Made by a program: the position numbers and the translations under genes. Shown here piece after piece: positions 1 to 5,542 of a stretch of 22,251 bases of DNA; within the stretch, counting starts at the first letter, position 1; each line of letters begins with the position of its first letter. The notes under the pieces are model-generated. The model was not told the origin of the DNA, did not search any database, and saw nothing but the letters and a program-made list of their open reading frames with translations. The stretch lies in contig CAYFOI010000025.1 in NCBI GenBank assembly GCA_964344725.1, positions 1 through 22,251 on the forward strand, read 5' to 3'. The stretch comes from CG2-30-44-17 sp964344725 (lineage in GTDB: Bacteria; Patescibacteriota; Gracilibacteria; UBA1369; UBA12470).

Positions 1-28
1 CCCAAATTCTTCTAAGTTTTTGCCAAGT

Positions 29-50
29 TACGCACCCGAAAATGAACGGT
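29..50. repeat. Left copy of 22-bp inverted repeat
   Basis: Bases 29-50 are the exact reverse complement of bases 22203-22224. The match stops at once on both sides. The core reads cgcacccgaaaatgaacggt (31-50). It lies just upstream of the first gene and 28 bases from the window edge, mirroring the other copy. It could be a dispersed genomic repeat at which assembly stopped, or the boundary of a unit. The sequence alone does not decide. Confidence 0.85.
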
Positions 51-97
51 AGCATTCTTCTGGGATTGACGATACTGTATTCGATTCGCTTTCGAAT

Positions 98-670
98 ATG
101 GTTCCATCTTCGAATTATACTTATCCTGAGGATCGCGATGTGTGTTTGTTCCCTGTGACTCTTTGCAGTTCGGATGTGGTTAAGTCTACAATATGGAATA
201 CTGTTGATGCTAGATTAGACGGTGATGATATTCTTGGCACTGTTGAGTGTATACTTCGTTTTAGCAGACATTCTTTGGCAGCGGCCACTGCATCTTATCT
301 GGACAGCCCTGCTTGTTTCCAGGATGTAAAAGCTGAACTGACTGACCTTGGTTATGGGTATGGCTTTGAAGAGTCTGATGTTACCTTGATGGATGTTTTT
401 CGGAGGAGTGATGATTTGGATGAGGAGGTGATGAGGCAGCAAATCGGAGCTATGTTTTTGGATAATGATGGGATCCGAGATGTTTTTGATGGGTTCTGTA
501 GCGATACGCCGCAAACTACCATTGAAATACTCCCACCACGTCCACAGCCTCCAATGGAGGTAGAGGCTCCTCTTGGGGTTAATTGTGAATATGTGGATGG
601 TTTGACTTCTCAGATGGATTGTTGGGTCGAAGAAGGTGCCGAGGGTGGTACATGGATTTTGACTCCGTAA
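98..670 (+). CDS. Unknown acidic 190-aa protein
   Basis: I do not recognise a family. The protein is rich in Asp and Glu, has six scattered cysteines and no clear membrane segment or signal peptide, and has a proline-rich linker (PPRPQPP) near residue 148, followed by a short C-terminal tail rich in Gly, Trp and Cys. That suggests an N-terminal folded domain, a linker and a small tail. The ATG at 98 has no Shine-Dalgarno sequence; TTGACG at 66-71 is promoter-like but its -10 partner is weak. The gene converges on yggS, with only three bases between the stops. It sits next to the left inverted repeat. Codon use is strongly T-rich at third positions, like the other orphans at 7735-8610 and 21141-22124. 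It is probably a real lineage-specific gene because the frame is long and uninterrupted. Confidence 0.6.
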   Translation: MVPSSNYTYPEDRDVCLFPVTLCSSDVVKSTIWNTVDARLDGDDILGTVECILRFSRHSLAAATASYLDSPACFQDVKAELTDLGYGYGFEESDVTLMDVFRRSDDLDEEVMRQQIGAMFLDNDGIRDVFDGFCSDTPQTTIEILPPRPQPPMEVEAPLGVNCEYVDGLTSQMDCWVEEGAEGGTWILTP

Positions 671-673
671 TGA

Positions 674-1237
674 TTATTCAAAAAGTATCCTCCCAAGTCT
701 TACAATCGTTGCTCCGCATTCTATTGCTAATTTGTGATCTTGGCTCATGCCCATTGATAGTTCTGGGAGGTTGTACTCTTCTTGGAGTTCGCGCATCCTG
801 GTGAACTGCTTTCTCAAAGCCTCTTGGTCGGATGTATTCTCCGCTATTGTCATGAGACCTTCGAGCTTTAAGTGGGGGAGTTCTCGCACTAGCTTGATGA
901 GTCCAGGCAAGTCTTCTTCTAGTATCCCGCCTTTCTGTTCCTCCCGGCTTATGTTTACTTGGATGTAGACGCGAATGTCTTGGCCTGCTTTATCAAGGGC
1001 GCGGGCTAATCTCTCGGAGTCCACGGTTTCTATTACATCACATAACTCGACTGCGATACGTGCTTTATTGGTCTGCAAATGGCCGATGAAGTGCTTTTCG
1101 ACTCCTTGTAGATGGGGGAATTTCTCCTTGGCTTCTTGGATGCGGTTTTCGCCGATGATTTCGATTCCGTGCTGCTCGATAACTCGCTTGATTTCTTCGA
1201 GAGAACGATTCTTCGTTACCGCCATTGTTTTTGCCAT
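674..1237 (-). CDS. yggS: YggS/PROSC-family PLP-binding protein, short N-terminus
   Basis: This is a pyridoxal-5'-phosphate-binding protein of the YggS/PLPBP family, which keeps PLP homeostasis in the cytoplasm and resembles the alanine racemase barrel. Visible family blocks in order are AVTKNRS (the Lys that should bind PLP is residue 9), GENRIQEAKEKFP, HFIGHLQTNKA, the VDS segment, IQVNISREEQKGG, LEGLMTIAE, LSMGMSQD and the C-terminal VRLGRILF. Family members are usually about 220-235 aa with the PLP Lys near residue 35. Here there are 187 aa, so roughly 25 N-terminal residues are missing from this frame. An in-frame TGA lies 15 bases before the ATG, so the frame cannot be extended. It is divergent from der with 49 bases between the starts. 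A TATAGA six bases before the ATG would fit a leaderless transcript. Confidence 0.88.
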   Translation of the reverse strand: MAKTMAVTKNRSLEEIKRVIEQHGIEIIGENRIQEAKEKFPHLQGVEKHFIGHLQTNKARIAVELCDVIETVDSERLARALDKAGQDIRVYIQVNISREEQKGGILEEDLPGLIKLVRELPHLKLEGLMTIAENTSDQEALRKQFTRMRELQEEYNLPELSMGMSQDHKLAIECGATIVRLGRILFE

Positions 1238-1286
1238 AGTTTTTCTATATCATTTAGCTCGCTTTCAATAATAACAAAAAATTCAA

Positions 1287-2694
1287 ATGTTGCCGATAGT
1301 GGCGATAGTAGGGAAGCCGAATACAGGTAAGTCAACAATCTTCAATAGGTTGCTTGGCAAGAGAAGGGCTATCGAATCAGATGTTGCTGGGACTACTCGT
1401 GATAAATTGATGTCAAAGACGATGCTGCATGATAAGCAGGTTTATTTGGTCGATACTGGTGGAATACAAATGGAGAATGAGGATGATATTGAGGAAGATA
1501 TGCGGACGCAAGCACGGATTGCTATTGATGGTGCTGATGTAATCCTTTTTGTTGTTGATGGGCAGAAGGTTCTTTCGAGTGAGGATTTCCATGTTGCTGA
1601 TATTTTGCGGAAATCTGGCAAGCATACGATCCTTGTTGCTAATAAATGCGACAATCNNNNNNNNNNNNNNNNNNNNNNNNNNNNNNNNNNNNNNNNNNNN
1701 NNNNNNNNNNNNNNNNNNNNNNNNNNNNNNNNNNNNNNNNNNNNNNNNNNNNNNNNNNNNNAAATACAATCTGTATGAGCTTGGGTTTGGCGATGCGGTT
1801 GCAGTGAGTGCTTTGCATAAAATTGGTCTGGATGCGCTTTCGGATATGGTTGTTGATGAGCTTGAGGTGCAGGGGTTTGACGGTTCTAGTGGCGAGAAAG
1901 AAGATGAGGACGTGATTCGTGTGAGTTTCCTTGGGCGTCCAAATGTAGGTAAGTCTTCTCTCCTTAATGCAATTTTAGGCAAAGAAGAGGCGATTGTATC
2001 TGATGTGCCTGGGACGACCCGGGATTCGGTTGAGGCTTATTTTACGCATGGTGAGCAGGAGATGTGCATAGTTGATACTGCTGGAGTTCGTCGTCGCGGT
2101 AAGGTCGCGAAGGGGATTGAGAAGTTCAGTGTTCTTAGGAGTTTGCAGTCGATTGAGGATTCGGATGTTTCTGTCCTTGTTCTGGATTACAAGAGCGGGA
2201 TTACGAGTCAGGACATGCACGTGGCTTCTTATATTATTGAGCAGGGAAATGGGCTTGTGATTGCGGTTAATAAGATTGATCTTATGGAGGAAAAAGAAGA
2301 GGATCGGAATCGTTTTATAAAACATGCTCGTTATAAGTTTGACTTTTTGCCGTGGGCTCCGCTTGTTTTCGTAAGTGCGATTCAGAGAAAAGGAGTCGAT
2401 GGTCTGTTGGACGTGATCCAGGAGTGCGATAAGGAGCGCAAGAGGCGGATTAGTGATACTGATCTGATGATTTGGCTTGAGCAAACTGTTTCTAAGCACA
2501 CACCAAAAGGTATGAAGTACGGAAAGTTTAATAAGATTGAGCGCATACATCAGGATGGGACTGAGCCGCCAAGCTTTACGATAAAGACGCGATTCCCGGA
2601 CAAGGTACATTTCTCTTATCGCAGGTATCTCGAAAACAAGCTTCGTGAGGAGTTTGGGTTTAATGGGACGGCTGTAAGGATACGGTTTAAGTAA
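1287..2694 (+). CDS. der: Ribosome-assembly GTPase Der (EngA), interrupted by an assembly gap
   Basis: Der has two tandem GTPase domains and a KH-like C-terminal domain and acts in maturation of the large ribosomal subunit. Domain 1 shows the P-loop GKPNTGKST, GTTRD, DTGG and NKCD just before the gap. After the gap come the GFGDAVAVSA (G5) segment, an acidic linker, then domain 2 with GRPNVGKSS, PGTTRDS, DTAGVRRRGK, NKID and VSA, and a KH-like end finishing in RIRFK. The two halves are in different frames (start coordinate 0 modulo 3 before the gap, 1 modulo 3 after), because the 105 Ns are not the true length. By comparison with E. coli Der only about 10-12 residues should separate NKCDN from YELGFG, so the real gap is probably near 35 bases and the protein about 445 aa, normal for the family. 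The ATG at 1287 has no Shine-Dalgarno sequence. Confidence 0.93.
1657..1761. other. Assembly gap (105 N) inside der
   Basis: A run of 105 undetermined bases lies between the G4 motif NKCD and the G5 region of the first Der GTPase domain. Flanking frames disagree, so the gap length is an estimate. Der homology predicts a much shorter missing stretch. Nothing suggests an inserted element. Confidence 0.99.
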
Positions 2695-2814
2695 TTTTTT
2701 CGCTCCCGTGCCTAATCGGTCAAGATCGCTCAAAAAATTTAAAATACAAATCCAAATCAAACGCATGACCGAGGAAAGCCTTGATGATAAGGTCTAAATA
2801 AATTTCGTTTTGTG

Positions 2815-2827
2815 GTATGGTTATACC
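2815..2827 (+). promoter_or_regulatory. Possible extended -10 promoter for the 71-aa gene
   Basis: GTATGGTTATACC lies about 24 bases before the ATG at 2851. It shares GTATGGT with the yqeY promoter (8612-8618) and TATGGT with the pilB promoter. GGTAT and ATACC (2814-2818 and 2823-2827) also form a small inverted repeat. TTGTTAATTT at 2828-2837 recurs upstream of yqeY at 8640-8649. No good -35 box is visible. Confidence 0.35.
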
Positions 2828-2850
2828 TTGTTAATTTATTTAAATTTAAT

Positions 2851-3066
2851 ATGTCTGGTGAGGTAGTCAAAGTAAGGTTATGTATTCCTTCGCAAGTCCA
2901 AAAAGGTGTGGGTGTTGTGGCTCAGGAAGTTCTTGGCGTACGTAGGGGTGAATTGGATTTTCGAACAGGTATTTTGACTGTAGAGGTTCCTTTTGGTGAA
3001 GTGGAGCATTTTCTTGAGTCTACTCGTGCTCGATTTGGCATTGAGCCTATGGCGGAGGCTGCGTGA
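2851..3066 (+). CDS. Small protein with ferredoxin-fold-like pattern (71 aa)
   Basis: Family not recognised. I start it at the ATG at 2851 (MSGEVVKVRL) rather than the in-frame ATG at 2812, because 2812-2850 is an AT-rich promoter-like leader and its translation is hydrophobic filler. The predicted order is strand (VVKVRLCIP), helix (about residues 16-30), strand (ELDFR), strand (ILTVEVP), helix (VEHFLESTRARFG). This beta-alpha-beta-beta-alpha pattern resembles heavy-metal-associated (HMA) domains, but the metal-binding CxxC in the first loop is absent and there is only one Cys. A protein-protein interaction or small regulatory role is a guess. Its stop lies one base from the stop of the convergent minus-strand gene. 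Confidence 0.6.
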   Translation: MSGEVVKVRLCIPSQVQKGVGVVAQEVLGVRRGELDFRTGILTVEVPFGEVEHFLESTRARFGIEPMAEAA

Positions 3067-3067
3067 T

Positions 3068-3391
3068 TTATTCGCATTTGATCTTGCAAACTGAGCATCC
3101 TCCTTCTGGGGCTGTGTCGAATAGGCATTCTTCTTCGGTATATCCTATTTCGCTGCTAATTAGTTCGCATGTAGTGTATTCGGATTCTTCGATGTAGGCT
3201 TCCATGCGTTCTTGGCATTCGTCTTCGATTGGATAATAGGCGATATCGCCTCTTTTTAAGGGTGTTAGCGTGATTACTTCTTCGTTTTCCTGTGGCTCTG
3301 TCGATTCTGGCTGGACTGGTGGTTTGCTAAATAGAAACGACCCTAAGGCTACGATGATAAATAGAGCGATGAGAAGGATGAGCTTTTTCAT
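3068..3391 (-). CDS. Membrane-anchored or secreted six-Cys protein (107 aa)
   Basis: The N-terminus MKKLILLIALFIIVALGSFLF is a Lys-Lys start followed by one hydrophobic segment. There is no lipobox Cys, so it is either a signal anchor or a signal peptide. A Pro/Glu-rich linker (about residues 24-45) leads to a small acidic domain with six cysteines (motifs DEC, TTC, EEC, GC, VC, KC), which could form three disulfides outside the membrane. This implies an extracytoplasmic thiol-oxidising environment. No family is recognised. It has its own upstream region, back to back with the GNAT gene at 3456. The stops of this gene and the 71-aa gene nearly touch. Confidence 0.65.
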   Translation of the reverse strand: MKKLILLIALFIIVALGSFLFSKPPVQPESTEPQENEEVITLTPLKRGDIAYYPIEDECQERMEAYIEESEYTTCELISSEIGYTEEECLFDTAPEGGCSVCKIKCE

Positions 3392-3455
3392 GTCGTTTTG
3401 TTATTAGGCTGTATTTGTGGCATATTTTAGTCGTTAATCCGTTTTTGCGAAAGGT

Positions 3456-3902
3456 ATGAATATCAGAATCAAAAGAATGGGTGAGGGGGACTTCGAGGAT
3501 CTCTTCTTTTTGCTCAACAAAATGAATGAGTGGTTTGAGTTGCCTGTTATCAATGATGAGAAGAAGGAAGAGGTGAGGGGTGCTTATTTCTGTGATAAGC
3601 CGAAGTTTGAGTGTTTTGTGGCTTATAGTGAAGGTGAGGCTGTTGGGTTTGTGTCTTTTTATGAAACTTATGCGACGATGTTTGCTGGGGCGGGGATGTA
3701 TGTTGAGGATATTTTTGTTCTAGAAAAGTATCAAAAGAGTGGAGTTGGAAGGGCTCTTATCCAGGAGTGCTTGAAGCTGGCGAAAGAGCGAGACTATGTG
3801 CGTGTGGATCTGCTTTCGTTTGGCGAGGGGCCTAGAGAGTTTTATGACAAATTAGGTGCCGAATACAAGGAGCACAATTATCATTATCGGTTTAAGGTGT
3901 AG
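3456..3902 (+). CDS. GNAT-family N-acetyltransferase
   Basis: Single-domain acetyltransferase of 148 aa, a normal length for the family. It moves an acetyl group from acetyl-CoA to an amine; the substrate cannot be told from sequence. Strand 4 and motif A are clear: MYVEDIFVLEKYQKSGVGRAL, where the Q-K-S-G-V-G stretch is the acetyl-CoA pyrophosphate loop (R/Q-x-x-G-x-G/A). Motif B is FYDKLGAEY near the C-terminus. The overall pattern, with VEDIFV before the loop, resembles diamine or spermidine acetyltransferase-like GNATs, but that is a weak inference. GAAAGG two bases before the ATG may serve as a ribosome binding site, though unusually close. It converges on the 203-aa duplicated gene, with five bases between stops. 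Confidence 0.9.
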   Translation: MNIRIKRMGEGDFEDLFFLLNKMNEWFELPVINDEKKEEVRGAYFCDKPKFECFVAYSEGEAVGFVSFYETYATMFAGAGMYVEDIFVLEKYQKSGVGRALIQECLKLAKERDYVRVDLLSFGEGPREFYDKLGAEYKEHNYHYRFKV

Positions 3903-3907
3903 AGTGG

Positions 3908-4519
3908 TTAACCTATTGCCTTATCTAGATCTAATACGTATATAGATTCGTTTTGGGTTGTTATCCTGAAGATTGTTTTTTCTTCTTGAACTATACCTGT
4001 TACTTCGCTTGTGTGGCCCCTTGCTAATCGTATTATTTTCCCGATTTCTATAGGGGGATTCATTAGTACCCCAAAAACTCCTTGTCCTGCTTTTTCTTTG
4101 GATCTAGCGGTTCCAGCGACTTCCTGCGTAAGGACGAGTACTTTGTTGGCTGTTAATTCAGCTGGAATTGATGTTATTCTCACTTGTTCTGAATGAGAAG
4201 GGGCAAGATCTATAGATCGTGATGGATCGAATAAATACTCTGATCCGGTTTCGGTAGTTATTCTGTATACCAATCCTTCTTGGGTTATGCTGGTGATTTC
4301 GCTTGTACTTCCTCTTGTTGTTAGAATTACTCCTTTTCCAACTTCTATTGGAGGATTCGTTAATCCGCCTACAATCTGACCATTATGTGGATCAGCAGTA
4401 CCGTTTACTGCCTTTGTAAGAACTATTGCCTTACCTGCTGTTATTTCAATAGGTATGGATCTAATAGGTATGGATTCGATTGCATTATCTGTGTTGTAGT
4501 CTGTTGGTTTTAGTACCAT
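3908..4519 (-). CDS. Unknown protein made of two tandem beta-rich repeats (203 aa)
   Basis: The protein is an internal duplication of about 85-90 residues. Repeat 1 (about 18-105) and repeat 2 (about 115-202) share the same blocks in the same order: IP.E.TA.K..VLT, then V.GTA, NPPIE.GK, a T/H-T-SE.T.I segment, YRITT/FRITT, and a Tyr-containing strand before D..R/K.I. The pattern suggests two small beta barrels packed side by side. No signal peptide or membrane segment is visible, so it is probably cytoplasmic. No family is recognised. It has its own sigma-70-type promoter (4545-4573) and so is a separate unit from the upstream same-strand gene at 4579-5517. Confidence 0.75.
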   Translation of the reverse strand: MVLKPTDYNTDNAIESIPIRSIPIEITAGKAIVLTKAVNGTADPHNGQIVGGLTNPPIEVGKGVILTTRGSTSEITSITQEGLVYRITTETGSEYLFDPSRSIDLAPSHSEQVRITSIPAELTANKVLVLTQEVAGTARSKEKAGQGVFGVLMNPPIEIGKIIRLARGHTSEVTGIVQEEKTIFRITTQNESIYVLDLDKAIG

Positions 4520-4544
4520 TTTTTTGGTGTTATATTATCTTTTT

Positions 4545-4573
4545 ATTATACTATATTCTAGCTGTCTGCGCAA
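4545..4573 (-). promoter_or_regulatory. Sigma-70-type promoter of the tandem-repeat gene
   Basis: On the minus strand, TTGCGC (4568-4573), a 17-base spacer and a perfect TATAAT (4545-4550) precede the ATG at 4519 by 25 bases. No Shine-Dalgarno sequence is present in the A-rich leader. Confidence 0.7.
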
Positions 4574-4578
4574 TACTC

Positions 4579-5517
4579 CTATATTACCTCTTTTACGCGT
4601 TTGACCCACCTTTTTTTGTAATACTCCCTCCTGTCGATGTTATGGAATTTGAGCATTTTGTCGCTGATGATGATGTTGGCTTCTTTCTCAGCATTTTCGT
4701 CCATTGCTTCGAGCTTTGTTTGCATACGTTTCATTTGCCAGGTTCGGAGTTTTTCTTCGAGCCAGTCGCCGAATCTTTTGCTTAGCATTTTTTCGCGGAA
4801 GCGGCGGATTTTTCTTACCCAGCCGCGGTTGGCGCGGTAGTGGCGCTTTTGGTAATTGAGTGGGACTTGGAAGAACTCTTCGAGGAATTTTCGGTTGTGG
4901 TCCATTAGGTCGATGTATGTCTGGTAGTCGCCGCAGACCGGCTGGAGTGTTTTCAACCAGTAGGCGAGGTAGATGTCGTCTTCGATCGCTATGCCTTCTA
5001 GGCTTAGGTTGTCCTCTGTTAGGTAAAAGCTAAGGCAGAAACGGCCTTGGACTTTGTCGCTGTGCCTTCGCATCCTAAATAGGTGAGTCCATAGTGTTAA
5101 GCAGGTCCGTGCGATAAACATGCGACCTGGCTTCGTTACAACTACTAGGTCGATGTCTGATCTCTTGGTTGGATTGTCGTATGCGAGGTTGTTTGCGACT
5201 GCGACAAGTCTGACAAAAGGGATCATATTGAAGATCTTGCGGAATTTGCTGATTTTCTTCCAGTACTTCTTAGCCATTGCGCGTCTCTCGTGCATTTTGA
5301 AGAAAGCTTCTTCGTTTCCTTTTAAGCAATATAGTCCGTCTGAATAACTTAGCGCTGCGCTGTTTTTTAGGTATAAATCTATCTGATGTTCGTCGAGAGG
5401 CAGCTTGTAAAGGTATTCTTCAACCTCTTCTTGCGATAGGGGATAGTCAAACATATCGAAGAACGAAAAAGTCGACAGTATCGCCTGTTTGAAATTTAGC
5501 TTGGGATTGAGTACCAT
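4579..5517 (-). CDS. Winged-helix plus nucleotidyltransferase-fold protein
   Basis: Length is 312 aa from the ATG at 5517; a TTG at 5529 (Met-Thr-Thr-Pro-Met) would add four residues. Residues about 10-65 look like a winged helix (FDYPLSQEEVEEYLYKLP, then a wing ending LYCLKG). A polymerase-beta-type nucleotidyltransferase core follows, with KRSDIDLVVVTKPG, where the two Asp of the D-x-D pair should bind metal. The usual Gly-Ser (hG[GS]) before that motif is replaced by Ala-Asn-Asn (VANNLAYDNP), so activity is uncertain. The C-terminal 110 residues are very basic and helical (many Arg and Lys, several Trp and Tyr), which could bind nucleic acid or anionic lipid. It is divergent from uvrC with 25 bases between the starts. 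Substrate unknown. Confidence 0.75.
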   Translation of the reverse strand: MVLNPKLNFKQAILSTFSFFDMFDYPLSQEEVEEYLYKLPLDEHQIDLYLKNSAALSYSDGLYCLKGNEEAFFKMHERRAMAKKYWKKISKFRKIFNMIPFVRLVAVANNLAYDNPTKRSDIDLVVVTKPGRMFIARTCLTLWTHLFRMRRHSDKVQGRFCLSFYLTEDNLSLEGIAIEDDIYLAYWLKTLQPVCGDYQTYIDLMDHNRKFLEEFFQVPLNYQKRHYRANRGWVRKIRRFREKMLSKRFGDWLEEKLRTWQMKRMQTKLEAMDENAEKEANIIISDKMLKFHNIDRREYYKKRWVKRVKEVI

Positions 5518-5542
5518 AGGCGTGGTCAATTATCAGGAATTT

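Noticed and set aside
1549..1660. ATG at 1549 as the start of a second GTPase gene
   Set aside because: The stretch before the gap in that frame is a shadow of the true Der frame; the second half joins the first half across the gap.
4480..4785. Plus-strand hydrophobic 101-aa frame opposite the minus-strand genes
   Set aside because: It covers a promoter and the end of the nucleotidyltransferase gene; it is a shadow with no start signals.
5489..5542. Longer N-terminus of UvrC from the ATG at 5489
   Set aside because: It overlaps the start of the divergent nucleotidyltransferase gene, and the ATG at 5543 has a ribosome binding site and gives a normal UvrC start.
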